A stretch of 64,000 bases of DNA from Zanthoxylum bungeanum (GCA_019454045.1 SKCR01017978.1:124001-188000), one strand, 5' to 3'; positions 21,617-36,020 are shown, numbered from the stretch's first letter. Numbers and translations: made by a program. Notes: a model not told the origin generated them from the sequence alone.

Positions 21617-22833
21617 TGTTGGGATTAATGTCCTAGAGCTTCATGTATTGTAAACGGAATTGATTATTATAATAATAATAAATACATTATTTACTTTATC
21701 AAAGTTGTTTGATTTATATCGCATATTGTACAATTGTTTTTTTTACCTTGATTACTATTGTACCTTCAAACTTAGTGTATGTTTATATGCACAAGAGGAT
21801 TTAAGTCTGAAGTTAGTAATCTAAATAGTCCATAGAGAGAAAACAAAGAGGGTACTTTGTTTGTGGTTTATCTATAGCTGCGGTCCATTCCATACTTGTA
21901 TGACGACCTTGATCCGGGATCGTTCATGTAGTGACATGGGAATGAAGGCACCTTGTATGATGAGATCATATAGGACTAGACTAAGATAAATATGAATTTC
22001 TTTTAATATCCGTTAACCGAAGAAATTCATTTTATCTAGTAGATGGTCATATATGGATTCGATCTTAATCCTGAGTATACTACGAACTTCTGCATGACAG
22101 GCTATGTCCTTTGATTTACTATGCTGAGGTTGGTGTTGCATTCCCGGCCAATAACTACGTATTTTGGGATATGGTTTGGTGTGTAGCTGGGAATGTTTTA
22201 CATAGATATGGAATTCACTCCTTCTTACAAGAAGTAGAAGAATATCTCTTTTAAGAGTTGTTTCGGGACTTGAATAATTTGAGCGCTCAACTTTTCTATT
22301 ACGAATAGAAAGTTTTATTTTCATAATTGTTATGAATTAGTTGTTCATTATAGAATCAATGTTGCTTAAGGGACAAAATATTTAGAGGGGTTTAACGGAC
22401 TTTTGACCCGACTCTATTTATGAGATATTCGTGAAGGGCTATATCCATATGTAATGACTATATCGATGGAAACTGAAGTTGTTCGGTTTATTTTATCCAT
22501 CCATGGTAACAGGAGTTCAACTTCAAGTTTTTAGTGGAATAACACAAAGTTAATAATTCGTAATATTTGATTAAAGAGTTTAATTAGTATTTCAGAATTA
22601 TTAGAGCTCGGAACCGTAGGTCCATTTGGTCCCCGAGCTAGCTCGATTAACTGTAGCAAACCTAATATAATTAGATTGTCTAATAATATGCTCACATTAT
22701 ATTTATATATTATTAATGAGACTAATAATATTTATTGTCACAAATGAAAACTATGTTAAATTAGTTTAACTTAATGTTTTCTATAATTCTGTGATTATGA
22801 GATAATCAAGTTAGTAATAATTATGAGATAATT

Positions 22834-25453
22834 TGACAAGAAACCCACTTGGATTCGAAATCCAAGCAAACCCCAAGCAACAGACAGAACCCCAAGAACC
22901 GCGAATTTGATTTTGTAGAAACAAAACCCTTCCAAGGCCACAAAGAAGTGTTGGAAATCTAATAACCATGTCCCAAGATCAAAAACAAGCAAAATATATA
23001 TATAAGAATGAACAATATTGAAGTATGGCGGAATCATACTCACAAAGATCGGAATCCGGATGCGTTGATGAAACAAAAACTTCCTCCTTTGTGCAGTGAG
23101 GGTTTCGGCCAAGATGAAAAGAGAAGCTCCAAGCAATGTTTGATCCTTCCAAGCTCTAAGATGAGTTTCCCATAACACCTTGTATGATCCCTTGATGGTG
23201 CTAGCCAAATATGTGATTTATTGTTCCAAACACACACACTTTCTTCAAGCAAGCCTTTTTGCAACAAAAATGAAGAAATGGAGAGGGCTGTGAGAGCTTA
23301 CTGTTTCGGTAAGCTTGAGAGGGAGAGAAGATTATGATTTTTGTCTCAAAAATCAATTTATATTTATGTCATAATTATATTAAATAATAATATAAATATG
23401 ACACAAACCATGCAAAGACTTAGAGTGTCTAACACTCAATTTCCATGCAATACCCTTGAGTGCTTTGTACACTATCTTCATGCAATACATCTTGATTAAA
23501 TAATGCAAATAATGACAAGTGTCATGTGGGCCCCACACGTTTCCAAATGAAAGTGGGCCCACGTGCACTCACGCGTTCGGGTTCGATATTTCCGAAATAC
23601 CGAGCTTACGTCGCGACGTTTAATTAAATCGAATTTAAATAAATAATTGCGCCTAGCGAAATTATTATTTACGTCGCTAACGAATTAATTCTAAATTAAC
23701 TCGTTTGCCCGAATTAAAATCTAATTTCAATTTCGCGTCGAAATCGAATTCCGATTATTATATCGAATATAATAATTTTACGATTAATTCTAAATTAATC
23801 GTTCTCTCTCTTTATATAATACTTTATCCAAGATAAAGTCTCTCCGTAATTAATCCAAGATTAATCGAGTTTGAATCATACGTCATCGGTGAATCTTCGG
23901 GAAGCGACCCAAGAGACCTCTAGATATGTTGGCAGTAAATCCGGTTGTCGAACTATTCGAACACGTACGTACCAAGTACTACGTTTTTACCGATTTACAA
24001 GACAAGGTTAGCTTCTAGCAAAACGCCATGCCTACCCAATTCTCTAGAAATATTCTTATTGGAATATTAGATCTATAACAGGCGTAGTATACCGTAGTAT
24101 AGTGTATATCGAACCAGTATCGGATGATCACATGTAAGGCCTGGGGCTGGATATGTGTCTGCCCCGTACGATACACATATCGGACATCAAGCAACCAGTC
24201 TCTTTGAATCGGATAATCCTGACCTAGTCATATTATCCCGATGGTTGCAACCATTATAGAGTACTAGTTCTGAATCCCTCGCGATCATCATCTCCATATG
24301 TCTGAAGTGATACTTCCATCTTGATATCACACCCAGTACACTACGATTCTCGATAAACCCAGAAGAGGTATACACAGAACTCGTTAAAGCCCTGGACCAC
24401 CAAACCTAAATTTTACCGATTGTCGTAAGTACTAGCGATGCAAATCTCAGGTTAAGATCATATGCACCTACCCTGAAGCGGACTCCCATAGACACGCAGA
24501 CATACTACCAATGGGACTCCGCGGGGTCTATCCAGAGCGAAGCTGTTTTCCGTACTATCGGTAAAACACAACCTCCTACCGCACTTGCATAAGTATCCAA
24601 TACTTAAATATATGAGAACTATGCCATTGTGCCCTCACAACATGCACAAGTGCAGTACTAGTCTATTCCGCATTATCGATGTCCAATCTCGATAATACTA
24701 CGACTAGGGATATTTAATGATTAAACCTTTATGGATTGATACTGTCTCATATCATCACAATCCGGAACTAATCATAGGGACTTTTACCATTTATATATCA
24801 AAGTAAATAAATTACAAAACGGTAAAAGGCAATTTCATTACTACATAGTTAATTTTGTACAATAATACAATATCATTTACAAAATAGTGACGCTATGGGT
24901 CATTACTGTCTAACAAGAAGACCCACAAAGAACTTGCCATTGAGAACCTTAAGATGAATCCTTGTAGTGTTTTGCTAGCAATGGAGACGCCACTGAGTTG
25001 CCAAACTTAGATAAGTCGATTCAAACTTGGAAAGGGGAATCCCTCCCTTACAAGAATTTGGCCATAGCCAAAGCTTTAAGCTTTTGAGTTTTACAAATTT
25101 CGATCATTGTTTTCAAAATGAAAAAGAAAGAAAGCTTAAATAGTGATACAAAAGAAACCCTAAAGGCATAAAGACAACAATGCCCCTAAATACGGAATTA
25201 CAAATATACCAAGTCTTTAAGTCTTCAAATGCCTAGAAAGCTTTATTCTAAACTGATTTGGGCCAAGTGAAATGACTTTGGGCCCTTCCCAACGAAGCCC
25301 ATATGCGTCTCTATTTGTTTGTTGTAGTCGGCCATAAAACTCTGAACTAATCCCGCCATTGCTTCTCTGAGTCTTTTGGTCATCTGCTTCGTAATTGGTC
25401 CTTCTGGTACTTGTAATGGGTCTTTTGCTTTGTTGTCAGCCTGGATCATGTCA
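22834..25453 (-). repeat. Solo LTR of the A family (A3), split by a B LTR
   Basis: Begins TGACAAGAAACCC and ends GGATCATGTCA (plus strand), the reverse complement of an A2-type LTR; net 648 bp after removing the B insertion, close to A2's 642-653. TSD TAATT/CAATT. The polyprotein-tail frame is retained on the minus strand at 25449-25243, including PITKQMTKRLREAMAGLVQSF. A lone LTR with a TSD indicates LTR-LTR recombination. Confidence 0.9.
22949..24915 (-). repeat. Family B solo LTR, complete
   Basis: 1967 bp, ends TGTTGG...CTAACA, flanked by perfect TSD AGAAG (22944-22948 and 24916-24920) inside the A3 LTR. Orientation is set by comparison with copies 17965-18775 and 56673-58320, which read on the plus strand and end CACTAACA. 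Element-sense start is TGTTAGACAGTAATGACC. No ORF of note; the ORFs at 22795-23267 are frame shadows that also cross the A3 boundary. It has a CGTCGCGACG palindrome near 23608. Parent superfamily unknown. Confidence 0.88.
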
Positions 25454-26198
25454 CAATTACTACAACATAATTGAAGGTAAATAAATCATTATTAAGATAT
25501 TGATTTTTATTTACCATTGGAGACAAAGCCATATGGCTTACCATGTCATCCAAGCAATTATGTCTATTAGGTGGCATCTATACACCTAATATATTTGTCA
25601 TTAGCTAATGCATTTTATGCTTTGGTATGGCCTCTGCATTTATGTATTTTCCATTGAAAGAAAGCATTGGATGCTTAATGACAAAGGCCTTGTCTTTAAC
25701 TTATCATTTCTTATGCTTTGGTATGGCATTCACATTTTTTTGTTAGCCATTGCAAGAAAGCATTAGATGCTTAATGACAAGGTTAGTTGGCTTGTGTAAG
25801 AGAATATAATCTCCACCATTTCTCTCACTTCTGAGGTTAACATTTTGCAAATATTCACACAAGTCTTGTGAGAAAGAAATTAGAGAAAATAGAGAGAGTT
25901 CAAACATATACAAGTGTTGTGAGAGTGTTTGAAATTCCAAAATCCAAACACCAATTGTGACATCTTGATTCTCTATATCGTTTAGAGTTTAATCTTTGTG
26001 AGTGAAGCCCACACTTCGGTTTTTTGGTTTTGAGTCATTGTTCGAAAGATCGAGTGGTTGATCCAAGTGTTGGACAACAAATGATTGATTTCGGCTACTA
26101 CAACAAAGGGAGAAGGCAAAGAAAATTTTAAAGATCCATACCAGACCATGTGCCACAACAAGCAACTTCCGCCGAGCTGAGGAAAGTCATTTCCTACA

Positions 26199-28149
26199 AT
26201 TGGTATAAGAGAGCTTAAGGTTGAAAAGTTTTCTTAACCCTTCTCATTTTAGTTTTATTAATTTATATGGGATATAGATTGTTAAAATGCATGTTGTGAT
26301 GAGTAGGCACAATTAGATTCATGAGATGAATGGTTTTAATATTCATATGATGAATGTTTATTTTTGATTCATGTGATAAAGGTGTTGCGTTGATCGTTAT
26401 TTTTTCCGGCTCTTATTTTTAACATTGGAAATGTAAGACCATAATGTCATATTCTTTCAAGTGTTGTAAGTTTAGACCATAAGGTCATATTTTTTCAAGT
26501 GTTGTAAGTTCATTTCCTTTGTAATAAGTCTTTTATATAACCCTATTTGTAACTTGGAGGAGCCGATGCCGCGAAGGACTTTTGATGAAGAAATTCCGCA
26601 AAGAACTCACAACACTCCATGGAACAAGATTTGAAGACCAAAGAATACCTTGGATTTATTGTACTAATTAGATTAGTATAGAAAAATAAGAGCGCGATCA
26701 ACGAAATTTGTAATGTGATGAATTTTTGGAATTCAGCCCCTGGAAACAGAGGCGCGTCACAACGCGCACCTTCGTGCATCGCGACGTAGGTCATTCTAGG
26801 AGTAATCTAAGGCTACTGCCTCGTTTACATCGCGACGCATGACAGTGTTGAAGCAATTCTAGTTTTTAGAAATATGGGTGTCACGACGCCCATCAATTTG
26901 CATCGCGACGACCAGACTTGGGAATATATGTATGTTTTAAATTGTTTATTAACATGTCATATAGTCTAGGGTGTCTACTTTTGCATTTTCACATGCTATA
27001 ACATGTAGATATGCATGATATTCTAGTCATAAAATATGATTTTATGTAATTTAATAGTTAAATAAGAATATGAGATGCATACAATCAGATTAATAAGATT
27101 AATTGGTTTAAAGGTTTAAAAATTACGAATTCAAGTTTTAGAAACAAATGGACCTTATGAGTACATTATTTTCCTTCATATATCGGATGGAAACCCGGAC
27201 GTAAATTCCATAGCCGGTTCTGAATGGACGGTAATATGGTCTGCATTCGGGATACAATACCACGTACCTTTGGAATAAATAATGTGCTTTTATCGATTAA
27301 ATGGTTTAATGACATTTGGTCCGTTCGTTGAATTCTAAATTTTAAAACCTATAAGTGGAATAATAATTTAAGAGTTAAATTGATTAGATCACTAAAACAA
27401 CTTGATTAAATTAGTTTAATTAAGTTAACTGGTTAGTAGAGACTAATCGGGATTAGTGAATAATTTTTTAAGAGTTAAAATTGGATATATCACTAAATTA
27501 TCAACTAGTATTAATAAGGTTATGACTTTAGCCGAGCATAATCTAAGATTCATAAGATACTAGTGAGATAGAAACCTTACACTTCAAAATAGTGAGTGAG
27601 AGAGGGGTATACCACAATATATCCCGCGATCTCCATTGTTATCCAGAAACGTGAGATTCAATAGGCGCCTCGAGACGGATTTGCTTTCGTCCCCCTACGG
27701 ATGGTGTCTTTTTTGGGTCAATATCAGGTTTGGATTCCGAAAGGATAGAGACTCTAGATGTATTTGGTGATTTGACCTACCCTACGACGGCACTTCACTA
27801 GTTAAGTCCAAGGGTTCCGAAATAATGGGTCACACTCACAAAGGAATGATTAAGTCGTTAATCAAAGCTTCCTTGATCAAAATAACAGTAGTTGATTAAT
27901 ATATGAATAATAGTTATTTCAAATATATTAATCAATTGAGAATGTCTCAGTCTATCATACGAATACTTGACCTACCCTACGGCGGTACTTATTTGTGGGA
28001 TGATAGATAACTGTGGCATAGCAATTCTTTTAGGTTTCTAATTCATTATACATTGATCATGCATCATGTTTATTTTTATGCCTAAATGTTTGACAATTTT
28101 AATATGCGACGAATGAATGTTGAATGCAAGTTTATTTTTTTTTTCACTC
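26199..28149 (+). other. Copia I primer binding site and long leader
   Basis: ATTGGTATAAGAGAGC (26199-26214) is a degenerate initiator-tRNA-Met PBS directly after the LTR. About 1.9 kb of leader follows with no gene. It contains CGTCGCGACG-type palindromes in various states of decay (about 26753-26915, e.g. CATCGCGACGC and GTCACGACGCC). It also has a direct repeat of CCTACCCTACGRCGGYACTT at about 27776 and 27972. The leader ends at the gag ATG at 28150. Confidence 0.7.
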
Positions 28150-29394
28150 ATGGCATCTATAATTATCTCAATTCTCAAACAACAAGAAAAATTAACTGGG
28201 GATAATTATGTTAAATAGAAAAGTGACATGAATGCTATTTTAGTCTGTGAAGACCTTAAATTTGTCCTAATGGAGGAATGTCCTCCTGAGCCAGCACCAA
28301 ATGCTGGCATAGCTGCACGTAATGCCTATCATAATTGGATTAAAGCTGATGAGAAAGCCCATAGCTATTTGATAGCATCCATGTCTAAGGTTCTTGCTGC
28401 ACAGCATGAGCCTATGGCGACAACATCAATGATTATGCAGTCATTACAGAACATGTTTGGGCAACCTTCAGACCGGCAACAACATGAGGCAATAGTCTCT
28501 GTATTGACCGCTAGAATGAAGAAAGGCACATCAGTCCGAGACCATGTGTTGAGGATGATGTCTCATCTTAATATGGCTGAAACCCATGGTGCATGTATCA
28601 ATGTGCAAAGCCAGGTGACAATGATCATGGAAACCCTTCCGAAGAGTTTCATGCAGTTTAAAAGCAACTGTTCTATGAATAAGTTGACTTTTACATTGAC
28701 TGAACTGCTAAATGAGCTCACCAATTACGAGTCCGTTATGAATGGTCCTCGTAGGTCCAATACCGAGGAAAATGTTGCTAAATCTTCTAAATCTGCAAAG
28801 AAGAAGAAGAAAGGCAATTGGAAGGCAAAGTCTAAACCAATGAAAAAAAAGAATAATAAAAGCTCCAAAGGAACCAATGCCAAAGGAAAATGTTTCCATT
28901 GTGAAAAACAAGGGCATTGGAAAAGGAATTATCTGAAATACCTTGCTGAGCTTAAAGAGAAAAAGAATACAGATAAATACGATTTACTTGTCATTGAGTC
29001 TTTTTTGGTGGAGGACGATAAATCCATATGGATTGTTGATTCTAGTGCCACTAATCATATTTGTTGTTCTTTGCAGCTACTTGACTCATGGAGGGACCTT
29101 GCTGAAGGTAGCTTCACCATGAGAATTGGGACAAGTGATGATGTTTCAGTAAAAACAGTGGGAGTTTCAAATTTGAATTTTAATAAGAGTTATTTATGTT
29201 TAAATGAATTGCTATATATTCTTGATTTTCACAGGAATTTGATTTCTGTAACAAAACTTATGGAATGTGGTTTTTCTATTTCATTTAATAATAAGTCAGT
29301 TATTATTAGTAGAAATGGATTAAGGCCGTTAATGCATGAATCACGACTTAATACTGAAATATTTAAGATTGAAAGATCTAAAACTAAACGGTAA
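28150..29394 (+). pseudogene. gag: Copia I gag and protease
   Basis: The native start is the ATG at 28150 (MASIIISILKQQEKLTGDNY); a TAG about 22 codons later, where a Trp codon (NYVKW) is usual, means the longest open frame starts only at 28228. The copia gag core follows (VCEDLKFVLMEECPPEP, RNAYHNWIKADEKAHSYL), then a Lys-rich stretch and a zinc knuckle CFHCEKQGHWKRNY in which the last Cys has become Tyr. Protease has WIVDSSATNHIC, with the active-site DSG changed to DSS. Both changes would impair function. The frame stops at 29392-29394 ahead of integrase. Confidence 0.88.
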
Positions 29395-30250
29395 AAGATT
29401 TCTCATGATGATACCTATTTATGGCACCTTAGACTTGGTCACATTAACCTTGACCGGATAGATAGACTAATTAAGAACGGAGTAAAACTCGGTACTTTAC
29501 CTATCAGCGAATCCTGTCTAGAAGGCAAAAAGACCAAAAGACCTTTTACTGGAAAATGGATGGGAGCCAAAGAAACACTTGAGCTAATTCATTCGGACGT
29601 TTGCAGACTGATGAATGTAAAAGCCTGAGGTGGTTTTGAATATTTCATCACTTTCATTGACGATTATTCTAGATATGGGTATGTTTACCTAATGCAACAC
29701 AAGTCAGATACATTTGAAAAGTTCAAAGAGTATCATGTTGAGGTTGAGAACCAATTAGGTAAAAGCATAAAAATTCTATGATCGGATTGTGGAGGAGAAT
29801 ACCTTGATAGAGATTTCGAGGAATTCTTAGTTGAGCATGGAATTGTTTCACAACTCACAGCACCTAGAGCACCACATCAAAATGGTGTTGTAGAAAGGAG
29901 AAATCGGACCCTACTAGACATGATGAGATCAATGTTTAGTTATAGCACTCTACCTAGTTCATTCTGCGGGTATGAATTATAAACTGCAATGTATATCCTA
30001 AATGTAGTTCCTTCTAAGTCTGTTTCTAAGACTCCCTTAGAGTTATGGAATGGTCGTAAAGCTAGTTTGCGACATTTCCACATATGAGGGTGCTCGACAC
30101 ATGTGCTAAAGAACAAGACTAAAAAGTTGGAACCACGTTCACAAGTGTGCCTATTTGTAGGCTATCCTAAGGAAACTATGGGTGGATTCTTTTATAGTCC
30201 AGAAGATAATAAAATATTTGTGTTGACAAATGCTACATTCTTGAGGAGGA
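29395..30250 (+). pseudogene. pol: Copia I integrase
   Basis: The frame after TAA 29392-29394 carries the copia integrase: LWHLRLGHINLDR (zinc-binding part), LIHSDVC and FITFIDDYSRYGYVYLM (first Asp and surroundings), SDCGGEYLDRDFEEF (second Asp region) and PHQNGVVERRNRTLLDM (Glu). In-frame stops occur near 29627, 29779, 29980 and 30086, mostly TGA or TAA where Trp, Arg or Gln codons are usual. This order, integrase before RT, is diagnostic of Ty1/copia. Confidence 0.88.
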
Positions 30251-32035
30251 CTATATGAGAGAGTTCAAACCTCGAAGTAAAGTGTTACTTGAGGAGTTAC
30301 TTGCTGGTATGACCAGTACACTATTGTCAAATGTTGACAAAGACATAACACCTTCTACATCTGAAAGTCAGATGCAAGTTTATCAGGATACCATACCACC
30401 TAGACGAAGTGTGAGGGTTGTAAGACAACCTAAACGCTATCCAGGAAATGGAGAGGTGCAAGTTGTTGCATCTTGTGATGGTATAGATGATTCATTACTT
30501 ATCGTACTGCAATGGAAGACACTTATAAAGAGGAATGGCTCAAAACCATGAACCTCGAGATGGAGTCTATGTACTCTAACTCGGTCTGGGAACTTGTAGA
30601 CCAACCTGATGGAGTAAAACTCATAGATTGCATGTGGATCTACAAGAGAAAAAGAGGAATAGATGGGAAAGTACATACTTTCAAGGTTGGGCTAGTGGCA
30701 AAGGGTTATACCCAAAATGAAGGAGTTGACTATGAAGAAAATTCTCACCAGTAGCCATGCTTAAATCCATCAGGATTCTTCTTTCCATTGCCGCATATTA
30801 TGACTATGAGATTTGGCAAATGGACGTCAAGATTGCATTCTTGAATGGCAATCTTGATTAGAGTATCTATATGGTACAACCAAATGGGTTCATTACCCAA
30901 GGTCAAAAGCAAAAGGTTGCAAGTTGCAAAGGTCCATTTATGGACTTAAGCAAGCATCTAGATCTTGGAACATAAGATTTGATACTACGATCAAGTCTTA
31001 TAACTTTGAGCAGAACATCGATGAGCCTTGTGTTTACAATCGCATCATTGATGGGAATGTGGTTTTCCTTATGTTATACGTCGATGATATTTTACTCATT
31101 GGGAATGATGTAAGATATTATCGGACGTGAGAATTTGGCTAGCTAACCAAGTCCAAATGAAAGATTTGAAAGAGGCAAGTTATGTACTTGGGATCCAGAT
31201 CATTTGAGATCGCAAGAAACGACTGTTAGCAATGTCTCAAACAACCTATATCGACAAGATTCTTGTGCGATTTGGTATGCAGAATTCCAAGAAAGATAAT
31301 TTACCTTTCAGGCATGGAATTCATTTGTCTAAGGAACAGTCTCTTAAGACACCTCAAGGAGTTGAGGAGATGAGACATATACTCTATGCTTCAGCAGTTA
31401 GAAGTCTTATTATGATATGTTATGCACGAGACCAGACATCTGTTTTACAATGGGAGTAGTCAGTAGGTTTCAATCCAACCCAGGATTATATCATTGGGTA
31501 GCGGTGAAACATATTCTCAAGTATCTTCGGAGAATGAGAAATTATATGCTTGTATATACAAATCAAGATATGATTCTGAGAGGATATACCGACTCTGATT
31601 TTCAGACGGATGTAGATTCTAGGAAATAAACATCTGGATCAGTGTTCACCCTAGGTGGTGGGGCTATAGTATGGAGGAGCATAAAGAAATCTTATATTGC
31701 TAACTCCACCATGGAGGGTGAATATGTAGCAGCTTGTGAAGTAGCTAAGGAAGCATTCTGGCTCCGTAAGTTCTTGGCAGATCTGGAAGTTGTTCCAGAT
31801 ATGGATAAACCGTTCACATTTTATTGTGATAATAGTGGTGCAGTGGCGAACTCCAAAGAACCAAGAAGCCATAAGAGGGGTAAGCATATTGAGAGGAAAT
31901 ATCACCTCATCAGGGAGATAGTGTAGAGAGGAGATGTCGTTGTCACTCAAATTCCATCCCCAGACAACCTGGCTGATCCGTTTACAAAGACCTTATCGGC
32001 TAAAGTATTTGAAGGTCAACTAAAGGGTTTATGAT
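30251..32035 (+). pseudogene. pol: Copia I reverse transcriptase and RNase H
   Basis: 30255-30551 is the acidic spacer ending in PPRRSVRVVRQPKRYPG. RT starts near 30512 with EEWLKTMNLEMESMYSNSVW, then GIDGKVHTFKVGLVAKGYTQ. After breaks come SIYGLKQASRSWNIRFD and the catalytic YVDDILLIGND (about 31078-31110). RNase H has YTDSDFQTDVDSRK, SYIANSTMEGEYVAACE, FYCDNSGAVANSKEP and HIERKYHLIREIV. At least five frame breaks or stops interrupt it. The end (PDNLADPFTKTLS, about 31960) is the usual copia C-terminus. Confidence 0.9.
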
Positions 32036-33406
32036 TACATGACATGTCCCAGTTTCTCTAGTCCAAATGGGAGTTTGTTGAGATTAATGTCCTAGAGCTT
32101 CATGTATTGTAAACAGAATTGATTATTGTAATAATAATAAATGCATTATTCATTTTATCAAAGTTGTTTGATTTATATCGCATATTGTCCAATTGTCTTG
32201 TTTACCTTGATTACTATTGTACATTCAGACTTAGTGTATGTTTATGCACAAGAGGATTTAAGTCTGAAGTTAGTAATCTAAATAGTCCATAAATAGCAAA
32301 CAAATATGGTATTTTGTTTGTGGTTTATCTGTAGCTGCGGTCCATTCTATACTTGTATGACGACCTTGATCCGGGATCGTTCATGTAGTGACATGGTAAT
32401 TGAGGCACCTTGTATGATGAGATCATATAAGACTGGACTAAGATAAATACGAATTTCTTTTAATATCCATTAACCGAATAAATTTATTTTATCTAATAGA
32501 TGGTCATATATGGATTCGATATTAATCCTGAGTGTACAACGAACTCCTGCATGACAGACTATGTCTTTTGATTTACTATGCTGAGGTTGGTGTTGCATTC
32601 CCGACCAATAACTACGTATTTTGGGGATATGGTTTTGTGTGTAGCTGGGAACATTTTACATAGATATGGAATTCACTCATTCTTACGAGAAGTGGAAGAA
32701 TATCTCTTTTAAGAGTTGATTCGGGACTTGAACAATTTAAGCGCTCAACTTTCTATTACGAATAGAAAGTTTTATATTCATAATTATTATGAATTAATTG
32801 TTCATTATAAAATCAATGGTGCTTAAGAGACAAAATATTTAGAGGAGTTTAACGAACTTTTGACCCGGCTCTATTTATGAGATATTCGTGAAGGGCTATA
32901 TCCATCTACGGTAACAGGAGTTCAACTTCGAGTTTTTAGTGGAATAACACATAGTTAATAATTCGTAATATTTGATTAAAGAGTTTAATTAATATTTCAG
33001 AATTATTGGAGCTCGGAACCGTAGGTCCATTTGGTCCTCGTGCTAGCTCGATTAGCTGTAGCAAACCTAATATAATTAGATTGTCTAATAATATGCTCAC
33101 ATTATATTTATATATTATTAATGAGATTAATAATATTTATTGTCATAAATGAAAACTATGTTAAATTAGTTTAACTTAATATTTTCTAGAATTCTTTGAT
33201 TATGAGATAATCAAGTCTTGATTATGAGATAATCAAATCTTGATTATGAGATAATCAAGTTAGTAATAATTATGAGATAATTACTACAACATAATTGAAG
33301 GTAAATAAATAATTATTAAGATATTGGTTTTTATTTACCATTGGAGACAAAGTCATATGACTTACCATGTCATCCAAGCAATTATGTCTATTAGATGGCA
33401 TCTATA

Positions 33407-36020
33407 TGAAGGGGTTTTAAGGGCTAAATCCGGTAACGCAGCGGAAACGGTGGAAAATCAAATTTTCCGATTTCAAAACTTTTTCTCGGATAAATTAAAT
33501 AAACATATTTATTTAATTACCCAATAATAAAATTATGAAATAAAATTCAATAAATCAAATTTATGTGAATTTACCAAATTGCCTTACACTTGGTATTTTG
33601 TTCATTTTAGTCCGAAATTGTTCAAATCAATTTTGGATGATTCTAAATCATTTCTAAGATGAACTTAACATGTCCCAAATGTCAAAACACCAAGAGCAAC
33701 AAAAATCCCCAAATTTAGTCATTTGGCCGAATGGACCCATAATGTCTCATTTTGTGCACTTTGTCATTTCATGCATCAAAACACATCAAGATGTAATCCA
33801 ATGAACATGAAACTTTATATGCATCATATACACATCCAAATTCACAACATATATGAAAAGCCCCAAATTTGGAATTGGTCATGAACCCTAATTTTTCAAT
33901 TTCATCAAATTGGACAAATTGGACCAAATTGGTTAAATCCAATACTTCAATCATGTTTCTTCCATCCAATCAAAGTATCAACACAATGAAACAACTCAAG
34001 ATCAAATCTAGGTCATCTAAGAGTGGGTCAAAAACTCTAGATTAGCAACAAGGTTTCCAAAACCATAAAAGAACAATTATTACTACAATAGCCATAAGCT
34101 TCCGTCATCATACATGCTCTACACTTTCATCAAAACTTCCATCATCAAAAACACAAAGAATAAAGAAATAAATAACCTAAGAACATCATATGTTAAAGCC
34201 TAGATCCTAAGGAACATTTTCCTTTCTATAGTAAGTTGGAGAAACTTACTAAAATCCAAGCTTTCTTTGGTTCTTCTTTCTTTCTCACAAGCTTTCTTTG
34301 GTTTCCATTAATGGAGTTTTCTTTTAAAGTGTATTAGGTTAAGAAGAATGAAATGAAAAAATAATATATACTTGTATCATAATGGCCTTGGCCGAAATTC
34401 ACTAAAGGAAATACAAGTTTTGTAATTTCAATTTCATTTCACTTTACATTTAGTCAACTTGCATAAATATTCTCATAACACTTATTAGATATTTAATTAA
34501 GTCAACAAAGGCAACCAAAAAATATAACTCTTATATTTAAGGTCAGGTCGAATTTAGAAGAAAAAATAAAAGAAAATGATATTTCAATTTTAAACTTTTA
34601 AACAAATATCAAAGAAGTCAAATCCAATTTGACTACCATTCCTTTACTTTAAAGTCAACATTAAACACTTATAATCATTTCCTAACTTTATCATTTGGTG
34701 ATATATTTATATTTTAATTATATTAATCATTAACAATTAAATAATTAAATAATTAATTAAATACAAATATATCAAATATGTGTATTATATTTACTTTAAA
34801 TATCTCAATACATATATTGATGATATATGTCAAATACCTTTATTTAATATTTATTAATGTGTATTTAATAATATCATATATTAAATACAAATCCACATTA
34901 ATTAGGAAATGACGGTTCGGCCCGTTCGCATGTAGTTTTTTCGTTTAACGATTAAACGATTTATAAATAATCATCATTATTCATAAATGTTGCTCTAGTG
35001 CTCTACGAGTATGTTTCATTATTGAGACTCTCTAGATTCAGGTATATCCGTCACGAAATCCAATTTCGTGTCCATAATCTATCTACTCGTAGATTATGAC
35101 GATCACGGATAATCTCGCTGAATCATACAGGTCGAGGTCATTGCATACGTATAATCCCTCCGTCACAGGTATCCGGATAATACCAGAGATATAGATGTAA
35201 ACGTCAAATCTCTATAAGTATTATCCCGTCGACGTATCTATTAGCAATCTCTAAATAACATTCGGAACTTACTTCCGAAGTATACTGTGGCCACAGATTT
35301 AACAGACTGCTAATTATATATGGACTACCTATGCTCTGTACACATAACTGACGGATCCTATCTTGATACACACAGGATATCCTGAGGATCGGTCCACACC
35401 CAACGAACAGGCGGAGGTTAAACTAAATAGATCGGTGACGTGACTGTCATCTAAGTGTGGAGGATATCTCATATATCCACAGTGGTATCTCAAGTCAAAG
35501 GACCACTATGCTACTCAACCCGAGAAGATTCTTATTGACGTTGGTGTACCATCCTTAAGAATCTTCGGTGAGCCGTTCAGTTTTATCCACTATAAACACC
35601 TACACGTCTATACGAGTCTCCCTAGACTCATGGTTCATTGGGATAAACCATCGGACCAAGTCACGATATACGACATGTACTCGTCTCAACAGATTTGACT
35701 AACCGACCCATGTTAGTGAATCTTGACCAGGAACTATATTTGATAATATATATATAATATTAGCAATGACACTTCCCAATGTCAATTACAAACTATCTTT
35801 GTAACTGTGTATTGCATTATATATTATCGGGTCTTTGTCTAATATATACATATCACTAAACCACATTTAGTTTCAATCTAATCGTAATCAGATCGAATAC
35901 GTATATAAAACAAGAGGTGCAACCACTAAGTAAGTAATATTATGGGAAAAGGGGATGTTCGTATTCGTGAATCATACATAAATACGGTCCGGATTGGAGC
36001 TCTGAGCACCAACCCCAACA
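33407..36020 (-). repeat. G 3' LTR
   Basis: 2614 bp; on the minus strand from TGTTGGGGTTGGTGCTCAG to GAACCCCTTCA-type end. The right half (35490-36020) is repeated at 40045-40570. The left part (33500-34800) is very A+T-rich. 34900-35450 holds several short inverted repeats (e.g. TTCGGAA...TTCCGAA near 35270). A diverged, inverted relative lies at 62604-63070. Confidence 0.85.

Larger units (their letters stand above)
21617..26198 (+). repeat. Copia I 5' LTR, split by a solo A LTR
   Basis: The pieces 21617-22833 and 25459-26198 join at TAATT (22829-22833)/CAATT (25454-25458), a TSD with one change; the undisturbed site GATAATTACTAC is seen in the 3' LTR near 33280. Net about 1957 bp. It ends TTTCCTACA directly before the PBS. 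Contains one copy of the palindromic TTGATTATGAGATAATCAA-type unit, which is tripled in the 3' LTR. Confidence 0.9.

Noticed and set aside
22949..24915. B as a MITE or DNA transposon because of TGTTGG/CTAACA inverted ends
   Set aside because: Only a few terminal bases are inverted, the length is 2 kb, ends are TG...CA and the TSD is 5 bp, all typical of a solo LTR.
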